From Teratosphaeria epicoccoides (lineage: Eukaryota > Ascomycota > Dothideomycetes > Mycosphaerellales > Teratosphaeriaceae): DNA of 64,000 nucleotides. Below the pieces are notes generated by a model. That model saw only the letters and a program-made list of their open reading frames with translations, was not told the DNA's origin and did no database searches. The stretch is taken from positions 62,001 through 126,000 of the forward strand of contig JADDMT010000078.1 in assembly GCA_021401465.1 (NCBI GenBank), read 5' to 3'. Position 1 is the first letter of the stretch, and each line of letters begins with the position of its first letter. Below are positions 10,667 to 21,446 of the stretch, piece by piece. Made by a program: the position numbers and the translations under genes.

Positions 10667-11239
10667 CTACCTACAGTCAGTACAAATGACACCAGAGGAC
10701 GACTGTCCGCAGCGCTGGTTCGCATATACCGCCTCGTCTATGGAACGGTAGTCCAAACCTACCGGTCCATCGTTCACGAGCGCTACATCCATCGTGGCCT
10801 GGAAGACGCCGTCCTTGACTCTTTCCTCCCGATACTCAGTCCTGACTTTCTTCATAAATTGATCGTACAATTCCTTGCCTCTGACCGGTGAGGCAGAATT
10901 GTGGAAGGAAGGCTTGTTGCCTTTCTTCGTCGAAGCCAGTAGTGTGAACTGGCTCACACAAAGCAATTCACCCTCGATCTCCTGGACATTCTTCTTCCAT
11001 TTGGTCCCGTCGTCGGCTTCCCAAAATTTGACCTTGAGCACTTTGGAAGCCATAGACTCCACTTCTTTGGGCGTGTCATTCTTGTCGATGGCTGCGAAGA
11101 CCAGGAGGCCCTTGGCTATCTGTGAAATGAGTTTACCATCTACTGTCACGGAAGCAGACTTGACGCGTTGGACCACGGCTGCGAGAGTGTTAGTTGCTGC
11201 TATTGTGCTCAAGACTAGCTTTCTCGACATGCTCTTCAT
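10667..11239 (-). CDS. DTD1: D-aminoacyl-tRNA deacylase (DTD1 family)
   Basis: Exon 1 is only 7 nt (11239-11233) and exon 2 runs 11178-10667, together 172 residues. The protein hydrolyses D-amino acids from mischarged tRNA. Family signatures are clear: VVQRVKSASVTVDGK at the start, SQFTLLAS and KGNKPSFHNSAS in the middle (the SQxxL motif), and the ALVNDGPVGL motif near the end. The assignment of the start is notable. Reading through gives a longer N-terminus foreign to the family, while a 54-bp intron from GCATGT to CGCAG, with a strong ACTAAC branch point, yields MKTVVQRV, the expected N-terminus. This is a GC-AG intron, the minor but genuine class. No in-frame GT alternative restores the family start. 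Confidence 0.85.
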   Translation of the reverse strand: MKSMSRKLVLSTIAATNTLAAVVQRVKSASVTVDGKLISQIAKGLLVFAAIDKNDTPKEVESMASKVLKVKFWEADDGTKWKKNVQEIEGELLCVSQFTLLASTKKGNKPSFHNSASPVRGKELYDQFMKKVRTEYREERVKDGVFQATMDVALVNDGPVGLDYRSIDEAVYANQRCGQSSSGVICTDCR

Positions 11240-11761
11240 GGTCTCGTGACTTTGGATTTGTGCGCCCTTGCAAAATTGTAAGGCGACCTGGGGACCAGAC
11301 TGAGGCTGTGGTGCGCGGGATGAGCGACGAGGCTGACTACTGCTGTGCTGGCTCCATATGCCCGCACCACGATGGCCTGGATTGATCAGCAATTGATCGC
11401 GATGCCCTCTATTTGGTGACTTTTGCTTGAGTGCACAAATGGCGAAATATTTGTGACGCCACCAGAGCCACTTCAACTTCGAGACGCGGAGGTTTAGGCT
11501 TCGGCTAGCGGTATCCACCCCAGACGTAGATCCAAGCCAGCATTGTCAACCCAGGAGCAAACGCGCAGCGACCACCTTTCATGCATTCTCAATCCACTTC
11601 GGACTTGTGTTCACATGCGACATCATTACACTGTCACAAGCCTGCCATATCCCCCCCCCCTGGACGAATCGAGCCAATTGCGGCCCTACGAGCGCAGCGC
11701 CGCCCCCACACGAGGCTGCTCAAGGCACACCGCCGCCTAAGAAACACCGTGTAACTCCGTC
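11240..11761. promoter_or_regulatory. Shared upstream region of DTD1 and NOT3
   Basis: These 522 bp lie between two divergent genes and must hold both promoters. A run of nine cytosines occurs near 11650-11661. No clear TATA box or named operator can be assigned. Confidence 0.5.
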
Positions 11762-13877
11762 ATGGCCGCGCGAAAACTGCAGGCAGAGCTCGATCGTATG
11801 TCGAGATACTCCAGAGTCATGCGATGAGCACGTGAGGCCACGAGAAAGCACATGCTAACCCATATGCGACAGGCGAGATTAAAGTGATCAAGCAAGGCAT
11901 CGACGACTTCGACGGGATCCACGACAAGCTGCTGAACGCGAACAATGTCGCACAAAAGAACAAGGCGGAAGACGATCTCAAACGCACAATCAAGAAGCTG
12001 CAGCGGTCGCGAGACAAGGTCAAGGGCTGGGCAAGCCAGAATGATATCAAGGACAAGAAGCCGCTGCTTGACCAGCGCAAGCTGATCGAGTCGGTGAGTC
12101 CGCAATGAGGAGGTGCGAAACCTTGCGGCAATTCGTGCTGACCGTGTGATAGCGTATGGAGATGTTCAAGGCAGTGGAGAAGGAGATGAAGACCAAGGCA
12201 TTCAGTAAAGAGGGCCTGAGCGCGGCGCAGAAACTGGATCCGAAAGAAGTGGAGAAAATGGAGGTCTGCGAGTTCTTATCGAGTATGGTCGATGAGTTGG
12301 GCCTCCAGATCGAAGCGCTGGAGGCAGAGGCGGAAGGCATCCAGGCGACACTCAAGAAGAAGAAGAGCGATGGTGGCAAGGCGGAACGGCTAGCAGAGTT
12401 GGAGCGCGTAGTGGAACGACACAAGTGGCATTCGGGAAAACTAGAGATCCTGCTACGGTCTCTGGAGAATGGCAGTGTCAAGACAGAGGAAGTGAAGGCC
12501 AAGGAGGACGACATCAAGTATTACATTGAGTCTAATAGCGATCCGAACTTCTTCGAGGACGACTCCATATACGACGAATTCAATTTGGAGGAAGAGGAGG
12601 ACTTCTACGGTCTCAACAACGACATCGACAAGGTCTCTAGTCAGGACGCACAGAGTGTACAGGACGAGCCGCCAGATACAGATCCCATTCCTCGAACGAA
12701 CAGCCAGCCAGATAAGGGCAAGTCGAAATCGGTGGCAGAAGGTACCGGTGCTCGACGGCCTAGTACGCAGCAGAACAAGACACCGTTGCCTGCATTATCG
12801 ACACTACATTCAAGTTTACCGAGCACTGTCAATGGCAAAGCTCAGCAAACCGAGATGAAGCCGGCGCCGTTACCAACGATACCAACGGGACAGCCCCTGA
12901 AGTATGCTTCGGCTGCAGCTGCGGCTGCAGCGAGCGACAAGAATGGTGTGGGCATTGCGCCTCTGCCACCGCCACCCGGCGCAGCGAAGCCAGCAGCAAG
13001 TCCGTCGCCGACGGCAGTAAATTTGCAGCCAGTGGAGCAACTACAGGCGACACAAGCTGTCAGATCCGCAGAACAGCCGTCGAAGCAGCCGACACCTGCG
13101 CCGAAGGAGGAGCCACAGTCATCAACATCAAGAGCCTCATCTGTGAAGCCGTCACCGCAAGCTACGCAAGCACAACCATCGCGGCAGGGCGATCAGAGTC
13201 ACCTCAAAGCACCACAGCCTCCGTCGCCGGATTCTGGCGTCGCTGGTATTGCCTTATCAAACGGCCAGACTGCGGAAGCGGAAGAGGAAGAAGAGGAGGA
13301 GTCGATCTACCACCTTCCATCATCACTCACCGACCTGCTTGACTCTTTCGAAGAAACCAAGAAGCGCGCGTCCTCGGACCATCCGTTCGATATACCCATG
13401 CTCACCGCCTCCCGAATTTCGGCTCCCACGCCACAAGATGCAGAGAAGCCGAATCACTATCGTCCACAAAATCCATACGCCTACACGCCCGCACACTATC
13501 CGCAAGAGCCACTAGGCATCTTCGACGACCCACGACTCTACTCCAGGATCGACACTGACAGTCTGTTCTACGCTTTCTACTATCGGCAGGGAACGTACCA
13601 GCAGTACCAGGCGGCCAAGGCATTGAAGAGCCAGAGTTGGAGATTTCATAAGCAGTATCAGACGTGGTTCCAGAGGCACGAGGAGCCGAAGAATATCACA
13701 GAAGAGTTCGAACAGGGTACATACCGGTTCTTTGACTATGAAAGCACATGGTGAGTACTCACCCAAAATGTCGTGGAGATACGTCATCTGAGGACTGACA
13801 ATTTGTGCTTCTGCAGGATGAACAGGAGAAAAGCGGACTTCAAGTTCGCTTACAAGTTCCTGGAGGACGATCTATAG
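11762..13877 (+). CDS. NOT3: CCR4-NOT complex subunit Not3/Not5
   Basis: Four exons, 11762-11795, 11873-12093, 12153-13750 and 13817-13877, with introns of 77, 59 and 66 bp, encode 637 residues. Not3/Not5 is a core scaffold of the CCR4-NOT complex, which controls mRNA deadenylation, decapping and transcription. The start MAARKLQAELDREI and the following long coiled coil (about 1-230, with TIKKLQRSRDKVKGWA and MEMFKAVEKEMKTKAFSKEG) are diagnostic of the Not3/5 N-terminal domain. A Pro/Ala/Gln/Ser-rich linker (about 250-460) follows. The C-terminal NOT-box (about 480-637) includes DTDSLFYAFYYRQGTYQQY and ends in FAYKFLEDDL; the last exon supplies this conserved tail. All three introns have CTAAC/CTGAC branch points and keep the frame. 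Confidence 0.93.
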
Positions 13878-15481
13878 ATCAGAGACCTCAACACTCACTT
13901 CCTGGGGCATGTCGCATTTGGGCGACGCAGTAGATGGAGGATAGCTTTTCGCTATGTAGCTGACTCTGACTGCTAAAGCACTGCGCGCATGCATGGTCCG
14001 GGATGCATTGGAGCCCAAGCTGAAGCATTGGTACCTCTCAACATGGTCCGGTCATGAGCTGTGGTCCATTCCCCAACGTTGTGCCTCAGTTCACTGGTCT
14101 GCTGGGTGAAGTGCGTACTGACAAGTCGCAATGCCAAGAAATGGGCTAATGCAGTTGCATCTTTGCTCACATTTCAGAAATGGAAGCCACGGAGACGCTG
14201 GCCGCTTTCGAACTATGGACGACATCTGGCAAATCTCTTGTCGGCGGCGGTCTTCCATGGATTGATGAAGAAGTTTCTGGAGGCTTCAAGACAATCCACC
14301 GTTGTGTCGTCCCGCGAACGGCGCTTTTCTTCCACCACCAGACAGGGCACGCAGTCAGCATGGTGTGTGTTCGCGGCAATGCTTGCGGAAGTTGCGCCGA
14401 GCAGTACCGGTGTAACACTTTGCGGAATCCACTGCGCAGCAGTCCTGGGAAGGTTAGATAAAGTAAGGGCCACCGACAGCTCTTTCCGCTACGCTTGCGT
14501 TGCAACGCAATGGATGCGACAATCAAGGTGTCCGCATGCTGGACTGTTGTGGCGCTTTGCTGAGATTCTCGTCTCTCGGTTCCTTGTTTTATTAGCAATG
14601 CCATTTCCCGCCATCGGGTAATGCCTCGTGAGTGCAGCCTGATTGCCGCCTCGCTCAACGCCAAGTCGGCTGAGGACACGTCTTCTCAATTCTCGAGGTT
14701 TCGAATCGTAACTCAGCATTGCGGGTTCGACGGGCCGTGTAGGCTGGGACAAACGACGTCAGATACAAACTGGTCGATGCGGACACGGTCCTCTTCCTTC
14801 TGCTTGCCGCTGGACCTCTCATCGCTCTTCGGACTTCCAAAACTCTACGCTACCGAGTCTGTCGTCCAGATCTCGTGCAACATAGCCACTGCCATTGCGT
14901 GATGCGCGCACGAGTGCTCAATCGCCATGAGGACTTGAACTCAAATTGTCCGCGCCCAGTCATCCGGAAATCTCAGCGAGCACCCAACGGCGAGCCATCT
15001 CTACGACTCGGCTCGCGACGCCCGATTATGTCAAGCCTCGATGCCATGTGTATTTTGCTTGTTTTGACTGTCGTTCATTCGAAGATTGCCTCTACAGGCC
15101 ATAGCGCGGAACTGTTCTTCATTTGGCACGTGCGCTGACCAACCACAGCCTAGGGTCGTCAAGCATGCAACGCTTAAAGTTACGACGGACTCCAGCTCTC
15201 GTCAAGCACAGTGCCCTCCATGGCTGCACATCACGGCAGCGATGAGCATTGAGATTTGTCGAATCAAGTATCCCAGAGCGTCACTTTCGATGACTTCGTC
15301 GCCAGAGCGTATGTCGTCGACGCCAGAGCACCCCGGACACAACCCAGACTGGAGCCCTGAGTTGCGGTCATAAGCACCTCTAGGCGCAGTCGAAGCTTCC
15401 TGTTCTTCGCACCACTCGACCAGCCTAGCCTAAGTCGCGTCTTCATCACACGACAACAAACATCTCAAAGCTACATCAGTA
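13878..15481. other. Intergenic region, 1.6 kb
   Basis: Overlapping open frames of up to 186 codons exist (for example + 14061-14621 and - 14167-14679), but none shows a recognisable domain, a signal peptide or conserved termini. The 3' part is the promoter of the secreted mucin-like gene at 15482. I do not call a gene here. Confidence 0.5.
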
Positions 15482-15934
15482 ATGCGCGTCTTCACCACCT
15501 TCGCGGCCCTCCTGGCCGTCGCCGCCGCTCAATCGACATCTTCAAGCAGCCACTCTAACACCAGCATTGGCAGCAGCTCGATCGCCGGCGCCTTCAGCTC
15601 CTCATCGTCTACCAGCCATAGCGGCTCGACCACTCTCACCACCACCTCGACCGGTATAGTCGGCTCTGGCTCCTCGACGCACCCGACTACCTCGACCATC
15701 ACCAGCACTGCTTCGTCGTCCAGCCACACAGGCTCCTCAACCGGTGCAGCTGGTGGCGCTGTTACGACTAGTGGGATTTCGACGGGTGCTAGTAGCCACT
15801 CTTCGAGTGCATCTGGGTCTTCAACGAGCAGCCATTCTTCGACTTCTAGCGCTGCTGCTGCGACTGATGCTCCTATCAGCTTTCCGGTCTGGGTTGCGGG
15901 TGCTGGTGCCGTTGCTTTGCCGGCTTTCTTCTAA
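15482..15934 (+). CDS. Short Ser/Thr-rich GPI-anchored secreted protein
   Basis: A 150-residue single-exon gene. Residues 1-16 (MRVFTTFAALLAVAAA) form a classical signal peptide. Residues 17-125 are more than half Ser and Thr with short SSH/STS/TST repeats, a heavily O-mannosylated mucin-like stem. The C-terminus (about 130-150) is hydrophobic after a small-residue stretch, consistent with a GPI-attachment signal. There are no cysteines and no catalytic domain. It is probably a cell-surface or wall protein; similar short mucins are common in Dothideomycetes and have no defined function. Confidence 0.75.
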   Translation: MRVFTTFAALLAVAAAQSTSSSSHSNTSIGSSSIAGAFSSSSSTSHSGSTTLTTTSTGIVGSGSSTHPTTSTITSTASSSSHTGSSTGAAGGAVTTSGISTGASSHSSSASGSSTSSHSSTSSAAAATDAPISFPVWVAGAGAVALPAFF

Positions 15935-16275
15935 GCTGGTGACAGCGGGCTTGGTGATCGAAGAGATCTAATGCTCGGGCGACATATAGCTTGGCCTTGC
16001 ATGATTTAGCCGGGCTCTCAGTATTGCATAGATCATGTACGGCTTTTCTGCGATAATTGAGCAATGGACAGAATTGGAGAAGTTGCCTACCAAATGTAGA
16101 AGTCTAACACTTCGTGTGAAGCGCCATACAAACATTCGAAAAAGGTTTTGGAGGCCGGATGTGTGGTGGATCAGAACTGAATCCTATTGAGGTTATTGAG
16201 GCTGGGAAGGTGAGCGTGTTGAGCGAACCATGCATCTGTTGACATCAATGATGGCCACTTGCGGCAACAGCTCTA
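15935..16275. other. Convergent intergenic region
   Basis: This 341-bp stretch holds the 3' ends of the mucin-like gene and the GH105 gene. I see nothing else in it. Confidence 0.6.
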
Positions 16276-17599
16276 TTATAGGGCCCATCGGTCCAGTTGC
16301 AGGTGGTCTATCTCCAAGCTGGCAAGTACAAAGGCACTTGTACCAATCAAACTGTTGTTCACCGTTGGTCGCGTAACGTAGTACTGCCCCCGAGTCAGCC
16401 AGCGCGGACCATCTAGTACGCCGAAGAGACGAACTGACCTTGTATCCAACGTCTTCCCCGGCCAAACTCGCAACCGAGCTTGTGCCGCTCAGGCTCAACG
16501 TGCCATTGCTTGAGTTGCTGAGAAAGCGCTCCACCACAGTCTGCCACACGCCCGTCGCTGCTCTCACCGCGCGAGCCTGCAGATGCGAATCCTGGATCAG
16601 ACCAAGGCGGACAGCGTGCAGCAGTGAGTATACTGTCATAGCGCTCGCGCTCGCTTCGATGAAGTTTCCATTCTGGCGGGGATGGTCGACGACTTGCCAC
16701 ACACCGTACGTGCCGTTGATCTCGGAGCTGTTTTCGGCCGCGCCTATCTGCGGCTCGATGATCAGATTGAAAAGGTGCTTGATCTGCTTATATGGATCCT
16801 CGAGCGTCGTTGAGTTGCAGTACAGTGCTGATTGCAGGATGTCCAGTACATTGACTGTGCCAACGGTGTACCAAGCAAGCGAGCGGGCCCAGACGTTCGG
16901 GCTGGCACCTGTGACGGAGTCGGACCAGTTGTGTGCTTTGCTTGCGTCGTAGCCGTGTACAAGGAGGCCGGATGGCTGTAGAGTAATGTTCCGTAAAATC
17001 TCCAGTTGGTTGAGCACTGCTCCTGAACCAATCGGATCATCGTCGGTGATCTGCTCATCGTAGAGTCCTGATAGAACGGCGAAGGGCGCGTATGAGAACA
17101 TGCCGTCGAGATATGAGAGATTACGATAGTAGCTCAAGTCTTTGAAATTATCATAATACCAAAGGCCTCCATTTGCATTCAGTGGCTGTGCCCGCACGGA
17201 TTGCCGCAAGGCTGCAATGTCCTGTTCGGATCCATCGTGGCCGGCCAGAGTCTCGTACAAGTAACTTGAGCCTATTGAGAGCCTGTCAAGCGGAAGTCCA
17301 ACATCCGTGGTGTCATTCGACAGCAGAGCCGAAAGACTTCTCAGACTCTGATCCAGATAGCGCTCCCATGTCTGTCGTTGGCCGGGACTATTCGTGGCCG
17401 CTATGCAACCTCGCAATGCTTGCTGAAAGATGCCCACTTCGATCCAGCTTGTTGATGCAGAGCTGCCATACAAGCCTTGACCCCTGGCAATTGAGCTATC
17501 CACCATCTGAAACGCGAGATTGCCATTGTATGCAGCATATGGCGACGTGGCTGCGGGTAGTGGGGCGGCAGCCATTAGGGCGAACCAAAGCGGATTCAT
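16276..17599 (-). CDS. Secreted glycoside hydrolase family 105 (unsaturated rhamnogalacturonyl hydrolase-like)
   Basis: Exons 17599-16439 and 16383-16276 with a 55-bp intron (GTCAGT ... GCTGAC ... GGGCAG) give 422 residues. GH105 enzymes remove the unsaturated uronic acid left on pectin oligosaccharides by lyases. An N-terminal signal peptide (about 1-17) indicates secretion. Family features include SYLDGMFSYAPF, whose Asp165 matches the catalytic acid position, LVHGYDASKAHNWSDS, and SPNVWARSLAWYTVGTVNVLD. The C-terminal exon restores the usual ending (YYVTRPTVNNSLIGTSAF-type). Reading through the intron instead gives an abnormal tail, so the intron is well supported. There are many N-glycosylation sequons. 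The family is clear; substrate specificity within GH105 (rhamnogalacturonan or another uronide) is not fixed by the sequence. Confidence 0.85.
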
Positions 17600-18348
17600 G
17601 CTGCATATGTCAGAGTTTTAGAAGTAAGAAGTGCTCACGAGAAGCTGGAAAGCATGAGCGACATCCATGCTGGTTCGTTTCAGCTGAATTCACGAGGCTG
17701 AACCTGGGGGTTGATGACGCTCAGATCGAGCGGGTGCGCCCATGAGCGGACCCAATTTGGGATGAAGGCTCGTGCCCTCGTGCGTGTTCGGGTATATCGG
17801 TGCAACAGTCCCTACGGTTACGTGTGCACTGTAGTATCTGACGAGGAGCGAGACATCAAAGGTAATGCGCTGACGGAATTCTGCAAAGACCTCGGCATCG
17901 ATCCCGGCTGGAGCTTCCGATTACGAGCCTGGAGAGAGGGTTGTGTTGTTCCTGTCCAACGTTTGGAGGGTTGTGTTATTCCTGTCCAACGTTTGCGACG
18001 GTCCAGATGGACATGAGTCTCAGTCCAAATTGTGGAGTGAAAGAATGAAATGACAGTCACGTGATGGTGACAATGGGGAAAAGGGCAAGAGCGGATACAG
18101 ATCTCTTCGGCACGGACGCGTGGACCCTGCGGCGTTGAGCAGTCTCGCCACTCTCGACACTTCTACTAACGACATGATCACGGGGAATCTCGAGACGCGA
18201 CATCGCCGTGACCTTCGCCCATTGTCGCTGCAAGCTGCATGACAGTTCTTCTCTCTCCAACCCACTCTCGCGGCACACGTAGGTGGCAGATAATTGAGTG
18301 CAGCATTCTTACAGGGGCCATTGGGTGATTCTGCGCAACAAACTCAGG
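17600..18348. promoter_or_regulatory. Divergent upstream region of the GH105 and SCS7 genes
   Basis: These 749 bp contain the promoters of two divergent genes. An open frame of 101 codons (+ 17711-18016) is present but unsupported; its 3' part is a 30-bp tandem duplication, listed separately. A cttacag acceptor-like site lies at about 18308-18314, so a spliced 5' leader for the SCS7 transcript is possible. Confidence 0.45.
17939..17998. repeat. Two-copy 30-bp tandem repeat
   Basis: Copies at 17939-17968 and 17969-17998 share ttgtgtt-ttcctgtccaacgtttg and differ at only a few positions. Thirty bp is a multiple of three, so the open frame across it repeats a ten-residue peptide. It is a recent tandem duplication by slippage; no function is assigned. 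Confidence 0.85.
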
Positions 18349-19590
18349 ATGCCTGGACGGACGCTCCCAACGTTCCCGCAGGCGGACGTCGCAGCGCACA
18401 ACACAGAGAAGAGCTGTTTTGTCACTGTTGGCACCAAGGTCTATGATATCACCGAGTTTCTGGAGTCGCATCCCGGTGGACCCGAGTTGATCCTGCAGTA
18501 TGCTGGCCAAGATGTCAGGGAAGCGATGGAGGACGAGATCTGCCATGCGCACAGCGAAGCGGCGTGGGACATGCTAGACGAGCACCTTGTTGGCTTCATG
18601 GCGACAGAGAAGGTGCTGGAAGCGGTGAAGGGCACAGACAAGACATTCGATGTCCTCCCTATGGAGCCCACGGGCACAGGCTTGAAGGAGCTAGAGAAGG
18701 TGGACAGTGCGGCGGCAAATGATGTCAAGGCAAGAAGTAAAGCGCACATGGCTGGCAAAGAGGCTGAGAACGAAAGCAAAGCGGTGTACGAGGCGACCGG
18801 CATGAGTTCAGAGGAAGACTTGAATAGAGAGACCGATGCTTCGTCGGATTTCAAACGGCACAAATTTCTGGATCTGAACAAGCCACTGCTGATGCAGCTG
18901 TGGTACAGCGGTTTCAGCAAGAAGTTCTACCTGGAGCAGGTGCACCGACCAAGGCATTACAAAGGCGGCGAGTCCGCTCCGCTCTTTGGCAATTTCCTCG
19001 AACCTCTCTCGAGGACGCCGTGGTGGGTCGTCCCCACTATCTGGCTACCGTGCGTCGCAATTGGCACGTTCGTTGCTGGCCAGGTCCTCAGTCCACTTCC
19101 TCTTATCGGCTACTGGATCTTTGGTGTTTGTTTCTGGACGATCGTCGAATACGGCCTGCACCGCTTCCTATTCCATATCGACGACTGGCTGCCTGACAAC
19201 CGAGTCTCCATCACTCTGCACTTCCTTCTGCACGGCATCCACCACTACTTGCCAATGGATCGCCTTCGTCTCGTCATGCCCCCGACTTTATTCCTGTTGC
19301 TCGCTACGCCGTTCTGGCCTTTTGCGCATTCTGTCATCTTCTGGGACTGGCATGGAGCCGTCGCCGCGTACTGTGGTGGTATCTTTGGCTATGTGATGTA
19401 CGACATGACGCACTACTTCTTGCATCATAGGAACCTGCCATCGTACTACAGAGGGCTGAAGAAGTATCATCTTCAGCATCATTTCATGGACTACGAGAAT
19501 GGCTTTGGCGTCACAAGCAGGTTCTGGGATAGAGTATTTGGTACTGAGCTGTCGCCGCCGCCGGTGCCCAAGGTCATTAAGAGTACTTAG
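18349..19590 (+). CDS. SCS7: Sphingolipid fatty acid 2-hydroxylase (Scs7/FA2H)
   Basis: A single exon of 413 residues, started at the ATG giving MPGRTLPTFPQADVAAHN; an upstream in-frame ATG at 18298 would add 17 unrelated residues. Scs7 hydroxylates the very-long-chain fatty acid of ceramide at C2 in the ER membrane. The N-terminal cytochrome b5 domain (about 8-90) has the heme ligands in HPGG (41-44) and the second histidine in CHAHSE (65-70). The C-terminal hydroxylase domain has the full di-iron histidine set: HRFLFH, HGIHH, HYFLHH and HLQHH, among about four membrane segments. The length and arrangement match yeast Scs7. The assignment is secure. Confidence 0.95.
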   Translation: MPGRTLPTFPQADVAAHNTEKSCFVTVGTKVYDITEFLESHPGGPELILQYAGQDVREAMEDEICHAHSEAAWDMLDEHLVGFMATEKVLEAVKGTDKTFDVLPMEPTGTGLKELEKVDSAAANDVKARSKAHMAGKEAENESKAVYEATGMSSEEDLNRETDASSDFKRHKFLDLNKPLLMQLWYSGFSKKFYLEQVHRPRHYKGGESAPLFGNFLEPLSRTPWWVVPTIWLPCVAIGTFVAGQVLSPLPLIGYWIFGVCFWTIVEYGLHRFLFHIDDWLPDNRVSITLHFLLHGIHHYLPMDRLRLVMPPTLFLLLATPFWPFAHSVIFWDWHGAVAAYCGGIFGYVMYDMTHYFLHHRNLPSYYRGLKKYHLQHHFMDYENGFGVTSRFWDRVFGTELSPPPVPKVIKST

Positions 19591-19953
19591 ATCGAGGCTT
19601 GTCGATATTTGCATACCTAATTATCTGCATGGCGAGTGCAGCGTTCGGCATGGTGAATTGAAGAGACGAAGAGTGACTCGTCCTGTATCGAAGCAGAAAT
19701 GTATCCTAGATGGTAATGCCAATGCGCAATACACACGTATCGTTCAGCCTTGCAGGCAACCTATGTATGCCTGCACGTGAGCTTTCTGTGGCATTGGAGC
19801 CCAAGTGACTCCTTCGCATAGGCGCAATCGTTGTTTTCTTTTCAACACAGCACTGCACCTCGGCACGCCGGCGGCATCTATCAAAAGTCAATCCGCATTC
19901 GCTCGTACAATTAGAGAGCTGCACCACACCCTCTGGGGTTCATTGATGCCAAC
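19591..19953. other. Convergent intergenic region
   Basis: A 363-bp 3' flank between SCS7 and the methyltransferase gene. Nothing else is recognised. Confidence 0.6.
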
Positions 19954-20802
19954 CTAATCCTGCAATGGCTTCCTAGCAATTATCGTATGAATATTCCACC
20001 GCCAGTACGCGCCCTCCTTAGTCTCACTCTCAGCAGCGTTACACAGCTCCTCGATCTCACCGACCCGACTCTCGCCCCGCTTCGCCATATTCCTCGCCAG
20101 CGAACAGATCGCCCCGGAACCAATCACCGAGCCCTCCGCCCTGCCTTCCGGCACCCTGTCAGAACTCACAATATCCTCCATGCAATCCACATACCCGCAT
20201 CCTTGCACAAGTGAGAGCAAGCTCCTGACATCGTCGTAGCCCATCTTGCCTTGCTTCTGGTGCTCGTCGATGACGTAGTGGAATACCTTCTTCAAGGCTT
20301 TGATCGAGATTGCGGGTTTGCTTTGCAGCACGTCCATGTGCGAGAAATCGCCTTCGACCCATTGAAGCCAGCCGCCTGGTTTCAAAAGGAGGAGGAGGTT
20401 GCGTGCTGCGATTTTCCAGTCCTGTTTTGTGAGGCCGCAGATGAGGAGACGCAGGTTGATGAGGTCGAACTTGCTTTGAAACTCCGCTGGCGGTGATTCT
20501 AGGATGTTCAGGGTCTTGAAGGAGATGTTTTCGGATTTTGTTTCGGGGAATTGGGCATCGGAGAGGTCCAGACCGGTGAAGGTGTAGGTGTTAGAGAGGG
20601 AGGAGGCGAGGTCTAAAAGCCAGACACCTGTTCCTGTTGCGACGTCTGCGATGTGTGCATTTTGCGGCATAGAGGCTGCGAGGGTGGGATGCAAGATATA
20701 TCCCAAAGCCAGCTTGTAGACTTCATGCTGCTGGTTTAGCCTTCTACTCTCCAACTGGTCTCGGGGCAAGGTGTATACGACGAGATCTTCGATGGATGCC
20801 AT
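19954..20802 (-). CDS. Class I SAM-dependent methyltransferase (TcpN/LaeA-like)
   Basis: A single exon of 282 residues from the ATG giving MASIEDLVVYTLPRDQLES. The start LPRDQLESRRLNQQHEVYKLALGYILHP is typical of the fungal secondary-metabolism methyltransferases related to TcpN, GliN and UMTA. Motif I is IADVATGTGVWLLDLA (about 54-69), followed by the acidic loop in FTGLDLSDAQFP and the LLKPGGWLQWVE motif. Such enzymes methylate small molecules, or, in the LaeA subgroup, act as regulators. No polyketide or peptide synthase lies in this window, so there is no cluster to indicate a substrate. The fold is certain; the substrate is not. Confidence 0.82.
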   Translation of the reverse strand: MASIEDLVVYTLPRDQLESRRLNQQHEVYKLALGYILHPTLAASMPQNAHIADVATGTGVWLLDLASSLSNTYTFTGLDLSDAQFPETKSENISFKTLNILESPPAEFQSKFDLINLRLLICGLTKQDWKIAARNLLLLLKPGGWLQWVEGDFSHMDVLQSKPAISIKALKKVFHYVIDEHQKQGKMGYDDVRSLLSLVQGCGYVDCMEDIVSSDRVPEGRAEGSVIGSGAICSLARNMAKRGESRVGEIEELCNAAESETKEGAYWRWNIHTIIARKPLQD

Positions 20803-21446
20803 GTCGAAGGTCAATTTGCTTGCAACACTTCACTGTATGGTATATGAAAAAGATGCAATGCATGCCATGCACGGCGTCATGTATGACGAGTTGCTCGTCT
20901 GCGCGGGCACGATCGAGGGGTGCATGGCCATTCAGGAAAGTTAGGACCGTCGCAACTTTTCCAGTCTTCCGCCGCGTCGAGTTGCCGACAGCCGCTACCG
21001 AACAGCAAGACAAGCATTGATAGTCGGTTCGCCACTGTGGATTGGTGTCAAGACGGCGGTGCCGCTCCTGATCGCTGTATTACACGAAGCACAATGCGGA
21101 TCTGCACATCTCACCGATCCCACAATCGACGCCGAAAGATCCACAGAGCAGACATGCCGAAACTGCAATAGAATGGCCATCCTGTATATGCAAATTAGAT
21201 ATTAGAGTGAACGCAGGTGAACACAGCCAAATTCAACCAGCTCCTAATAATGATCAATGGCAAGCTGGATCTTCTCTTCCATATCATGGTAAGACATGGC
21301 AAAGTGCACGGAAAAACGCGTTGTAAAGGCGTGTGAAAGAAGGTTGATTTGTATTGAGCCAGTGATTTGTATTGAGCCGGCCAACACCAAGCTTGGCTTG
21401 GTACTCGCTACCAAGTCAAGCGCAGTGAGCGAAGCAACACGATTAC
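20803..21446. other. Intergenic region, 0.64 kb
   Basis: It lies between the methyltransferase start and the 3' end of the DUF2235 gene. It contains only short open frames and no recognised feature. Confidence 0.5.

Noticed and set aside
14061..14679. Overlapping frames of 186 (+) and 170 (-) codons
   Set aside because: Neither has a recognised domain, signal peptide or sensible start context, and each would be the other's shadow.
14720..14745. B-box-like string gggttcgacgggcc suggesting a tRNA
   Set aside because: No D-arm, anticodon stem or acceptor complement can be drawn around it.
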